Positions 42,119 through 50,109 of a stretch of 64,000 nt of DNA are shown one piece after another. A program made the translations under genes and the position numbers. Every line of letters begins with the position of its first letter. Positions within the stretch are counted from its first letter, which is position 1. The DNA is taken from positions 248,001-312,000 of the forward strand of contig NZ_CP146256.1 in NCBI RefSeq assembly GCF_039134705.1, in the 5' to 3' direction. This DNA comes from Kineothrix sp. IPX-CK. Its GTDB lineage: Bacteria; Bacillota; Clostridia; Lachnospirales; Lachnospiraceae. The notes below the pieces were generated by a model. The model was not told where the DNA came from. It made no database searches and saw only the letters and a list, made by a program, of their open reading frames with translations.

Positions 42119-43305
42119 AGACTGTAGTTTTGCCGCAGCATCGTTTTTATACTGGAAATCTTATTTTATCAAATGCTCAGTATCCTTATCGAAAGGGACG
42201 CGCATGGATCGAACTTAATTCCCAAAACCTACGCCATAACGTCAACCAACTATACAATTTATTACCGTCCGGCTGCCAGCTAATGCCGGCGGTAAAAGCC
42301 AACGCTTACGGCCACGGTGCTGTTCTAGTATCAAAGGAATTAAATTCTTTTGGTGTTCACTGTTTTTGCGTGGCTACTGTTTCAGAGGGGGTAGAGCTCC
42401 GGCGTAATGGCATAAAAGGAGACATTTTAATTTTAGGATATACCTGCTCAAAGCAATTTTTTTTATTGAATAAATACCACTTAATCCAGACTGTAATTGA
42501 TTATCCATATGCAGAGATATTGAATGCTTATGGTAAAAAGATCAAAGTGCACTTAAAAATTGATACGGGTATGCATCGTTTAGGCGAACGCAGCGAAAAA
42601 TTTGATGATATTTGTAATATCTTTAAATGTAAAAATCTTATCATAGAAGGTTTGTATACTCACTTATGTGCTTCTGATAATACCCTGCCGCAAGAAAAGG
42701 CTTTTACTATGAAACAGGCAACTACGTTTTTTGAAGTGATTTCCAGACTGAAAGAGTGTGGTTATATTTGTCCTAAAATACACTTACAGGCAAGCTGTGG
42801 GCTGTTGAATTACCCCGAATTATCGGGAGATTATGCGAGAATTGGGATTGCGCTTTATGGGGTGCTTAGTAATCGTGAAGATATGCTAAATCATACTATA
42901 GATTTACGTCCCGTACTTTCTGTTAAAGCAAGAGTAGCGTCGGTAAAAGATTTATTCAAGGGAGAAAACGCCGGATATGGTTTACAATATACTGCCAACA
43001 GGGATAGAAAAATCGCTGTTCTTGCAATCGGATATGCCGATGGCTTGCCTCGTTCATTGTCCTGCGGAAATGGAAAAGTCTTAATAAACGGTTATGAAGC
43101 ACCAATTGCAGGCCGTATCTGTATGGACCAGACATTAGTTGATATATCTGATATTCCTAATGTCATGAGTGGGGATATTGCCGTTGTAATTGGAAAATCC
43201 GGCAACTCTGAAATAACAGCCTATGACCTGGCGGAACAAACAAAAACGATTACCAATGAGCTGTTAAGCCGTTTAGGGGCACGGTTAGAAAGGATAATGA
43301 TTTAA
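42115..43305 (+). CDS. VanT-like serine/alanine racemase, lacking the membrane domain
   Basis: A PLP-dependent racemase, 396 residues, probably supplying D-Ser to the ligase. The catalytic Lys is in AVKANAYGHG near residue 60, and the second-base Tyr in AGYGLQYTANRDRKIAVLAIGYADGLPR. VanT proteins normally carry about 300 residues of acyltransferase-like transmembrane domain before the racemase; here only about 25 residues precede it, so the protein is soluble. It could be an ordinary alanine racemase recruited into the cluster. The ATGA overlap with the ligase gene indicates translational coupling. Confidence 0.85.
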   Translation: MKTVVLPQHRFYTGNLILSNAQYPYRKGRAWIELNSQNLRHNVNQLYNLLPSGCQLMPAVKANAYGHGAVLVSKELNSFGVHCFCVATVSEGVELRRNGIKGDILILGYTCSKQFFLLNKYHLIQTVIDYPYAEILNAYGKKIKVHLKIDTGMHRLGERSEKFDDICNIFKCKNLIIEGLYTHLCASDNTLPQEKAFTMKQATTFFEVISRLKECGYICPKIHLQASCGLLNYPELSGDYARIGIALYGVLSNREDMLNHTIDLRPVLSVKARVASVKDLFKGENAGYGLQYTANRDRKIAVLAIGYADGLPRSLSCGNGKVLINGYEAPIAGRICMDQTLVDISDIPNVMSGDIAVVIGKSGNSEITAYDLAEQTKTITNELLSRLGARLERIMI

Positions 43306-43377
43306 TAAAATAGCGAAAATGCAGAGGGGATTATGTCAATTTCATGAGTGTAATAAATTTACAAAACCTCTTGGGAA

Positions 43378-43461
43378 TCAGAAGGAATATCCGCTGCTAC
43401 AGCCAATATCTAAAAGCTTTTTCTCTTTTAAGGTAATGCCGTTGTCCCAAAACAATCATCT
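43378..43461 (-). pseudogene. Remnant of a SAM-dependent methyltransferase gene
   Basis: One minus-strand frame reads DDCFWDNGITLKEKKLLDIG followed by CSSGYSF and a stop. LLDIGCSSGY matches the SAM-binding motif I of class I methyltransferases (consensus LLDIGCGSG). Only about 28 codons survive, with no start or ribosome-binding site. It lies between the van-like cluster and the ABC exporter, and may mark an old insertion or deletion boundary. Confidence 0.45.
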
Positions 43462-43491
43462 GCAATTGCATCCCCTCGCTGCTTCCTGCGC

Positions 43492-44250
43492 CTAAATCCC
43501 TACAGCCGCCATCTGTGCGAGTATTTTTTCGGTTCTTGCCTCCATATCCTTTCCGTTGAATTTTTGCAGCGGAAGCTCGGAGACAATATTTCCATCTTTC
43601 GTGAACAAAATTCTGTCGGCATAGGCGGCAATCTTCGCGTCGTGGGTTACAAGCAGAATCGAGGTGCCTTCCCTGTTGATACCCACCAGTAACCCCATGA
43701 TTTCCTCGGCCGATTTGGAATTAAGCGCACCTGTCGGTTCGTCAGCAAAAAGGATTTCCGGCGCGTTTATCAGTGCGCGGCAGATACCGGCCCGCTGAAG
43801 CTGTCCGCCCGAAACTTCGGTGATATCTCTGTTTTCAAGCCCATCAATTCCCGTTTTTTGCATCAGCGCTTTTGCCCTTTGCCCCAGCGCCACAGTATCC
43901 TTCTTGCCGTCCCGAACGGCGGGCAGGAGGATGTTATCCAGAAGATTCAGATTTTTAAGCATAGTAGGCTGCTGAAAGATAACCCCCATTTTCGTCCGGC
44001 GTACATCCGCAAGCTCATTTTCTCGGAGTTTAGAAAGCTCGGTATCGCCGAACTTCACCGATCCGTCCGATATATCGTCCATACCGGAAAGTATGAACAG
44101 CAGGGTGGATTTCCCAGAGCCTGACGGACCCATAACGGCGACAAATTCCCCTTTTTTTATTTCTACATTTACCATATCAAGCGCCTTTGTTTGTTCAGTG
44201 CCATTTCCATAGATTTTTACGATATTTTTTCCAGTAATGATGTTTTCCAT
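43492..44250 (-). CDS. ABC transporter ATP-binding protein, MacB/LolD type
   Basis: 252 residues: Walker A GPSGSGKST (about 41-49), signature VSGGQLQRAGICRAL, Walker B ILFADEPTGALNS and switch His in LLVTHD. It pairs with the FtsX-type permease encoded 3 bases upstream. Such exporters adjoin two-component systems in Firmicutes and often give resistance to peptide antibiotics. Last gene of the operon. Confidence 0.92.
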   Translation of the reverse strand: MENIITGKNIVKIYGNGTEQTKALDMVNVEIKKGEFVAVMGPSGSGKSTLLFILSGMDDISDGSVKFGDTELSKLRENELADVRRTKMGVIFQQPTMLKNLNLLDNILLPAVRDGKKDTVALGQRAKALMQKTGIDGLENRDITEVSGGQLQRAGICRALINAPEILFADEPTGALNSKSAEEIMGLLVGINREGTSILLVTHDAKIAAYADRILFTKDGNIVSELPLQKFNGKDMEARTEKILAQMAAVGI

Positions 44251-44253
44251 GTC

Positions 44254-46590
44254 CTATGCCTCCTTAATGTGTTCGGAAATTTTGAGCGAACGAATGTCTG
44301 ATACACCCAGCAATGTGGCAATATATACAAATGTCGCAATTAACAGCGGAGAAACGATGTAGGCAAAAAACGGATTGACCACAAAGTTGAAAGCGGTCGC
44401 GCCAAATGAGGATACGAATGCACCCCCAACGTACTCGCCCAGCGTGTTAGCCATAATTGTTCCGATGACAACGCCCAGTGCCAGTACAATTATGGAGCGT
44501 ATCAGATATTGCCTGCGAATACCATTACTCGTGAAGCCCATTGATTTCAAAATCGCAATGGAATAACGGTCTTTGGCCACCAGCATCTTCATAAACAGCA
44601 CCGTGACCAGTATGGTGAGCAGAACGGTTACCCCTATTGCAGCATAGGAAGCCATCTTAACCGAGTTTATCATGGTACCGAACATCTGACTGATGATATC
44701 CTCAACGCCGTATATCTTAGCAAAAGGGAATTGCTCCTTATACTGAGCTATGATTGCTTCGGCGTCTGCACCTGCTCGGAAAGTCATTGGGATACTGACC
44801 GATAAAATATCTCCAGAATCAGTTTCAAAAACGGCTTGCGCCGTCCTGCCGCCGCTGGTAATGTCAGAATAAACCCCGCTTACCGTCAGCCACTTTTCAG
44901 TACCGTCAACGTTTAAAACGATTTCATCGCCAATGGCTTTTGTCAGGTCGTCTGCGTACAGGGCGGAAATTGCAATCTCCGATTCTGTCTGTGGAACCGT
45001 TCCCTGTATATAGGTAATCGGATAGGCCGCATGGTCGCCCAAGTTCACCCTCAGCTTCTGCGTGGAGCCGTCATCCGCTTTCATATCAAACATTTTGGTC
45101 GTTATCATGGCGTACTTTTCCACGTTTTCATCTGCTGCCAGTGAATTTGCCGCTTCCACGCCCTTTTGAGTGACCGACTCCGCCTGTGTGGGCTTGATAT
45201 ACAAAGTGGCATCGCATATCCCCATACCCATATAGGTGATAAAGCTCTTTGCCGAAATCGTATTATAGATGTTTTGCGGCACAATCATAATGAAAGCCGA
45301 TATAATCAGCACCGTGAGCATTGTCACATATAGTTTTTTGCGGGCAAGAATATCCTTGATTCCGAGAAAAACGTTCCGGGAAAAGAGTCGGTTGCTACTC
45401 AGCCGGAAACCTCTTGCCAATTTTGATTTTTCCCGGAGGGCGCCGAATCGAACCGCCTGCGCAGCCGATATCTTCCGAAAGCGCTGCAGCACGCCGTTTA
45501 CATACAGCAAAACTACGCTGTAAATCGCCGCCGCTCCGACAAAGCCACAAAGCAAGCCCAATAAAAGTGTCTGACGACCGCTTTCTCCCATGTATAGGCG
45601 GATGTTTTGCATGAATGGCTCTGAGAGTGGAATGGAGAGCAGGAATCCGAGTACACAGGCTATTCCGGCGATGACGCCGTATTTTGCGATGTAGAGTTTT
45701 TTAATGTCGCTCACCCGCGTTCCAACAGCCTTTAATACGCCGATTTCCCTGTAATCTTCCTCGATTTTTGCCAGCAGTGTGAAACGGATGCACAAAAACA
45801 CCACGATAATTACCAGTATGACAATCAATGCCAGTACGCCAATCATGATGCCGTCCGTAAGACCATTTATCAGTCTTATTTGCGTGTATGTGATAGCAGG
45901 CGGACCGTTTGCTGGAAGTCCCGCTTCGAGATAGGCGGTTTCAAAATCTGTATAGGAAACCCTGTCCTTTAACCGAAACTCTATGAGCTGTTCCAGTTGC
46001 CCGAACTCCCGGACTTTTTCAAAGTCAGCTTCACTCACAAGGAACCGCTTGGAGGATACAAGTGCCGCGTTCATTGTGGAATCCCGCAGGAATCCCGTCA
46101 CGGTAAAATCCACGCCATGAATCGTTACCTTGTCACCGAGCTTTACGTTACCCTCTTGCATATAGTAAATAGGGAAATAGATTTCACCGTTTGAGGGATG
46201 GATGATTTCGTTGTTTAAGTCGAGCAGGAAATCGAATTTTTCACTTTGTATGGAAAAGCCGTTATCCTGTACACTGTCGGCAAGGGAGTTCTCTCCGATT
46301 ACAATTTCAGCACCGTCGATGTTGAGAAACGGCAGCACCTGAGAATCCTCCACAGCCTCTTGATCATCGGCGAATTTCCAGAGCTGTTCCATATCCACAT
46401 CGCCGGTGTGCATCTGTATAAAATGAACTGCCTTTGACGAGAGCAGTATATTATCAACAGCGCCTGACAGATTCACGGTTAGCGAGACCGCTAAAGCGGT
46501 GAGTATAGCCGCAGTTAGGATAAACGCTGTGATTGTCACGGTAATCAGCTTGCTTTTACTTATGTCGTTTTTAATAAGATTCCTGTACAT
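44254..46590 (-). CDS. FtsX/MacB-type ABC transporter permease
   Basis: 778 residues. An N-terminal transmembrane helix (about 15-38) and a large extracellular domain are followed by an FtsX three-helix core (about 250-390). A second helix, a second extracellular domain and a C-terminal FtsX core (about 650-770) complete the duplicated layout. ATG 46590 follows GCGGAGG; the frame extends 28 codons upstream, but that part overlaps the kinase gene and has no site. It probably moves or detaches a peptide, lipid or antibiotic at the membrane surface. Its start overlaps the kinase 3' end by 20 bases. Confidence 0.9.
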   Translation of the reverse strand: MYRNLIKNDISKSKLITVTITAFILTAAILTALAVSLTVNLSGAVDNILLSSKAVHFIQMHTGDVDMEQLWKFADDQEAVEDSQVLPFLNIDGAEIVIGENSLADSVQDNGFSIQSEKFDFLLDLNNEIIHPSNGEIYFPIYYMQEGNVKLGDKVTIHGVDFTVTGFLRDSTMNAALVSSKRFLVSEADFEKVREFGQLEQLIEFRLKDRVSYTDFETAYLEAGLPANGPPAITYTQIRLINGLTDGIMIGVLALIVILVIIVVFLCIRFTLLAKIEEDYREIGVLKAVGTRVSDIKKLYIAKYGVIAGIACVLGFLLSIPLSEPFMQNIRLYMGESGRQTLLLGLLCGFVGAAAIYSVVLLYVNGVLQRFRKISAAQAVRFGALREKSKLARGFRLSSNRLFSRNVFLGIKDILARKKLYVTMLTVLIISAFIMIVPQNIYNTISAKSFITYMGMGICDATLYIKPTQAESVTQKGVEAANSLAADENVEKYAMITTKMFDMKADDGSTQKLRVNLGDHAAYPITYIQGTVPQTESEIAISALYADDLTKAIGDEIVLNVDGTEKWLTVSGVYSDITSGGRTAQAVFETDSGDILSVSIPMTFRAGADAEAIIAQYKEQFPFAKIYGVEDIISQMFGTMINSVKMASYAAIGVTVLLTILVTVLFMKMLVAKDRYSIAILKSMGFTSNGIRRQYLIRSIIVLALGVVIGTIMANTLGEYVGGAFVSSFGATAFNFVVNPFFAYIVSPLLIATFVYIATLLGVSDIRSLKISEHIKEA

Positions 46591-47725
46591 TTCTACCTCC
46601 GCTTTTCTTGTTTTTAGGCAAGCGTAAAACAAACATCTTTGTGTAGGGTGCGATAGTGTCCGACACAAAGACATCGCCGGAATGCTGCTCCGCCACTTTT
46701 TTCACAATGGCAAGCCCCAGCCCCGTTCCGCTGCCAGAGCTTCTTGAATCGCTGCCGGAAATAAAGGGTTCGAACAAATTTGCTTCAATTGCTTCAGGGA
46801 TAATCGCGCCGTTGTCCGCAATTTGAATGATGATATGTTCAGATTCTTCCGTCAGACTTACAGACAGCAGGCTACCCTCCGGGTTATGACGAATCGCATT
46901 GGTCAGAAGATTGCCGACGGCGCGGCTCATTTCCAGCGAATCCATTTTGATAAATACAGGTTCTTCCGGCAGCCGCAGGTCAAGTTCCATCTGCTTACTC
47001 TCTATTTCTCCGAAGAGGGAGGCGCAAGCCACGCGAAGAAGTTCTGCTATATCGGCTGAAACTAATTCCATTTGATACTGCGGCGCGCCCAGTTTGGAAT
47101 AAGAAAGCAGTTGGTCCACCAATGCGTTCATTTGGTCTGATTTTGCTTTGATTGCCATGTAGTACTCCCGTTGCTTATCCGCATCATCCACCATGCCGCT
47201 TGCTAGAGCGCCAGCATATCCAGTAATCGTTGTCATTGGAGTTTTCAGATCATGGGCTATATGCGAGAAAAGTCGCATCCGTTCATTTTCCATAGTCAGA
47301 CGTTTTTCTTCGTAGTCTTTGAGTTTTCGTGTCATATGGTTGAAGGCATCTCGCATTTCTTTGAACTCGGTTTCTGTTTCAAAATCCAGCAAGATGTTCA
47401 AATTGCCGTTTGAGACCTCCCTAAAACCTTCTGCCATGCGCCCGGCAGGATAAGAAACTTTACGGCTTATACTGCGTGCAAAAAGAGCAATTCCCACACA
47501 GTATACTGCCATTTGCAACAGTCCCCATAAAACAACCTGTGCGATTTGGTGCGGTTCCATATTCGCCGCTATACCGGGGATTCCGTCATAAGGGAATTCA
47601 CGTTCAGCGCCATACACAAGCGAACTAAATATGTCTTCCAATACAGATATCACAATCTCAATTCCTAGGAAATAGCCGATGAACCTAATCACAACGGTTC
47701 TCAATATGCTGTATCTTCGCTTCAT
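46571..47725 (-). CDS. Sensor histidine kinase of the ABC exporter operon
   Basis: 384 residues: two transmembrane helices (about 8-30 and 65-90) with a short extracellular loop, a HAMP domain, HisKA (FSHIAHDLKTPMTTITGYAGAL, phospho-acceptor His) and an ATPase domain (NLLTNAIRHNPEG, SGTGLGLAIVKKV). ATG 47725 follows GGAGGCG and overlaps the regulator stop by 4 bases (ATGA). Signal unknown; coupled to the FtsX-type exporter. Confidence 0.91.
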   Translation of the reverse strand: MKRRYSILRTVVIRFIGYFLGIEIVISVLEDIFSSLVYGAEREFPYDGIPGIAANMEPHQIAQVVLWGLLQMAVYCVGIALFARSISRKVSYPAGRMAEGFREVSNGNLNILLDFETETEFKEMRDAFNHMTRKLKDYEEKRLTMENERMRLFSHIAHDLKTPMTTITGYAGALASGMVDDADKQREYYMAIKAKSDQMNALVDQLLSYSKLGAPQYQMELVSADIAELLRVACASLFGEIESKQMELDLRLPEEPVFIKMDSLEMSRAVGNLLTNAIRHNPEGSLLSVSLTEESEHIIIQIADNGAIIPEAIEANLFEPFISGSDSRSSGSGTGLGLAIVKKVAEQHSGDVFVSDTIAPYTKMFVLRLPKNKKSGGRNVQESY

Positions 47726-48408
47726 CTTTGCGCCTCCAACCGATACCCCAGCCCACGGATTGTGCCGATAGACACCCCGCAATCGCCGGGAAACTTGCTC
47801 CGTAGCTTGCTGATGGCGACCATCACCGTATTGTCGTCAACGGCAACCGCTTCCTGCCATGCGGCATCATATATCTGCTGTTTGGTAAACACGCGGCCGG
47901 GGCTCTGCATAAACAGCTTCATTATATTAAATTCTGTGGCGGTGAGCTGTATGCTTTTATTGTCGGAGCACAAGGTGCAAGCAGAGGTATCCAGAGTCAA
48001 CCCACCCACTGTCAGCAAAGCCGTACTGGAATACGCCATCTGCGCACCATATCGGCGCAGTCTGGCTCTGATTCGGGCAATCACCTCCAGCGGGTCAAAA
48101 GGTTTTGTTACATAATCATCCGCTCCGAGGTCAAGCCCCAAGATTTTTTCGTGGTTTTCCGTTTTCGCACTCAAGACGATAATGGGAAGATTCCCACGTT
48201 CCCGCAAGGCTTTGATAAGCTGGTAGCCGTCAAGCTCCGGCATCATAATGTCGATGATAGCCAGATCAATTTGCACGGAGTCGGCCTGTTTAAGCGCCTC
48301 TAATCCGTTTTCGGCCTGTACCGTAGAATACCCGTCCTTTTCAATATACAGCCGCAGAAGCTCACGGATTTCTTTTTCGTCATCCACAATCAGAATGGTT
48401 TGGTTCAC
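47722..48408 (-). CDS. OmpR-family response regulator of the ABC exporter operon
   Basis: 228 residues: receiver with VDDE, Asp near 52 in LAIIDIMMPELDG, ADDYVTKPF, and a winged-helix effector domain (about 130-225, ending TIRGLGYRLE). First gene of the minus-strand operon regulator, kinase, permease, ATPase. Repeated CCTTTCAG words and an inverted repeat upstream may be its binding sites, giving autoregulation. Confidence 0.92.
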   Translation of the reverse strand: MNQTILIVDDEKEIRELLRLYIEKDGYSTVQAENGLEALKQADSVQIDLAIIDIMMPELDGYQLIKALRERGNLPIIVLSAKTENHEKILGLDLGADDYVTKPFDPLEVIARIRARLRRYGAQMAYSSTALLTVGGLTLDTSACTLCSDNKSIQLTATEFNIMKLFMQSPGRVFTKQQIYDAAWQEAVAVDDNTVMVAISKLRSKFPGDCGVSIGTIRGLGYRLEAQR

Positions 48409-48783
48409 GGTTTATCCCTCCTAGTTTATCTTTCACTTCCGGCCTGCAAAGCTATCATAACAGCCGAACCTTTCAGTTTATCCAATCGAACTTTAATGTT
48501 GACTTAACATTACCTTTCAGTTACCTTAAAATTTATAAAATTCAATCCGGTCGTTTTTTCAGTCTGCCATCAGCAGGCTTTTCCGCGGTCTCCGGAATAG
48601 CCCATCTCCTTTGCTTAAGTCATTACTATATATTATATACGATAGAACGAATAATATCGAGTCATGTGTTTATACATTATTTATGTCCGTGGAAGATGGC
48701 AAACAAAAAGGCCCCGCCGCCTTCCGGAGTGAAACGGATGGCGGCAGGGCAAATCTGTTGCGGTCGCAATGTACAAATATGAC
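48409..48783. other. Intergenic region upstream of the ABC-exporter regulator
   Basis: About 375 bases with no gene. CCTTTCAGTT occurs at 48469 and 48513, 44 bp apart (four helical turns). TAATGTT/AACATTA forms an inverted repeat at 48494-48512 between them. These are candidate response-regulator sites. The right end holds the terminator of the tRNA-Ser transcript. Confidence 0.5.
48701..48749 (-). terminator. Intrinsic terminator of tRNA-Ser transcript
   Basis: On the minus strand CCCTGCCGCC pairs with GGCGGCGGGG, followed by CCTTTTTGTTT. It lies 34 bases past the tRNA 3' end. Confidence 0.85.
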
Positions 48784-48870
48784 GGAGATGAAGGGATTTG
48801 AACCCTTGCGCCGGCGAACCGACCTACCGGATTTCGAATCCGGACCCTTCAGCCACTTGGGTACATCTCC
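48784..48870 (-). tRNA. tRNA-Ser (anticodon CGA)
   Basis: An 87-nt class II tRNA on the minus strand. The acceptor stem pairs GGAGATG with CATCTCC. The anticodon loop TTCGAAA sits on a CCGGA/TCCGG stem, giving CGA. The long variable arm (GGTCGGTTCGCCGGC region) is the serine hallmark, and the T-arm has GGTTCAAATCC. The 3' CCA is not encoded. Confidence 0.95.
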
Positions 48871-48938
48871 AGTTTGCAATTCAACAGATTACATTCTATA
48901 TTATATTTTTGATTTTAGCAAGATACTTGGTAAATTTT

Positions 48939-48967
48939 TTGACAAAATACAAAGTTTACTATAAAAT
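48939..48967 (+). promoter_or_regulatory. SigA-type promoter of the phosphofructokinase gene
   Basis: TTGACA (48939-48944), 17 bases, TAAAAT (48962-48967). The start codon lies 66 bases after the -10, with TGGAGGAAG as ribosome-binding site. Confidence 0.8.
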
Positions 48968-49032
48968 GCGTAGTATACGGAACTGTTTAAGGGCCCGGAA
49001 AAAATCAAGACATTTTTTATGGAGGAAGACCG

Positions 49033-50106
49033 ATGAAAAGAATTGGAATGCTAACAAGCGGCGGAGATTGTCAGGCTCTTAACGCGGCAATGCGCGGAGT
49101 GGGGAAATGTCTTTTTAACAGTGGAGAACGAGTGGAGATTTACGGCTTTTTAGAAGGCTATAAGGGGCTGATTTACGGCAATTTCCGTATGCTGGCCAGT
49201 ACCGATTTTTCGGGGATACTCACAAAGGGCGGAACCATACTGGGAAGCTCCCGGACGCCTTTTAAGCAGATAAAGGAACCGGATGAGAACGGAATCGATA
49301 AGGTGGATGCGATGAAGCAGAACTATCACAAGCTGCGTTTGGACTGTCTCGTCATTCTGGGCGGAAACGGCACCCATAAGACGGCCAATCTTCTGCGTGA
49401 GGAAGGGCTTAATGTCGTGACTCTGCCCAAGACCATCGACAATGATTTGTGGGGGACGGACATGACCTTCGGCTTTCAGAGTGCTGTCAACATCGCAACG
49501 GAAGCCATTGACTGCATCCATACCACAGCGGCCTCTCATGGACGGGTATTTATCGTGGAGGTAATGGGGCACAAGGTTGGATTCTTGACGTTGAACTCCG
49601 GAATCGCCGGAGGCGCCGATATTATCCTCATACCCGAGATTCCTTACGATATCGATAAGATAATCCATAAAATTGAAGAAAGAAGTAAAAATGGACGCAG
49701 ATTTACGATTTTAGCAGTTGCGGAGGGTGCCATTTCCAAGGAGGACTCCAAGCTGTCGAAGAAAGAATATAAAGAAAAATTAAAAAATTATAAATTTCCT
49801 TCTGTTTCCTATGAGATTGCGCAGCAAATCAGGGAAAAGACCGGCCGTGATGTGCGCGTTACCGTTCCGGGGCACACTCAGCGCGGCGGAAGTCCCTGCC
49901 CGTATGACAGAGTATTTGCAAGCCGGCTCGGCTCAGAAGCCGGTAAGATGGTTCTGGATGGGGAGTACGGGTGTATGGTAGGCTACAAGAATCGGGAAAT
50001 AGTAAAGGTTCCTCTGGAAGAGGTGGCGGGAAAGCTGAAGATGGTTTCTCCCGATTCCGGCGTTGTCAGAGAAGCCAAGATGTTGGGAATAAGCTTTGGA
50101 GATTAA
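49033..50106 (+). CDS. 6-phosphofructokinase (ATP- or PPi-type, Lys124 class)
   Basis: A glycolytic kinase, 357 residues. LTSGGDCQALNAAMRG forms the N-terminal phosphate-donor loop, P132-K133-T-I-D136-N-D the catalytic loop, and VPGHTQRGGSPCPYDRVFASRLG the fructose-6-phosphate site. Lys133 replaces the Gly of E. coli-type ATP enzymes, as in PPi enzymes and group III ATP enzymes. G110-G-N112-G-T carries Asn where GGDG is usual. Donor specificity therefore cannot be fixed by eye. The following dnaX starts 3 bases after the stop, so the genes are co-transcribed. Confidence 0.9.
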   Translation: MKRIGMLTSGGDCQALNAAMRGVGKCLFNSGERVEIYGFLEGYKGLIYGNFRMLASTDFSGILTKGGTILGSSRTPFKQIKEPDENGIDKVDAMKQNYHKLRLDCLVILGGNGTHKTANLLREEGLNVVTLPKTIDNDLWGTDMTFGFQSAVNIATEAIDCIHTTAASHGRVFIVEVMGHKVGFLTLNSGIAGGADIILIPEIPYDIDKIIHKIEERSKNGRRFTILAVAEGAISKEDSKLSKKEYKEKLKNYKFPSVSYEIAQQIREKTGRDVRVTVPGHTQRGGSPCPYDRVFASRLGSEAGKMVLDGEYGCMVGYKNREIVKVPLEEVAGKLKMVSPDSGVVREAKMLGISFGD

Positions 50107-50109
50107 ACT

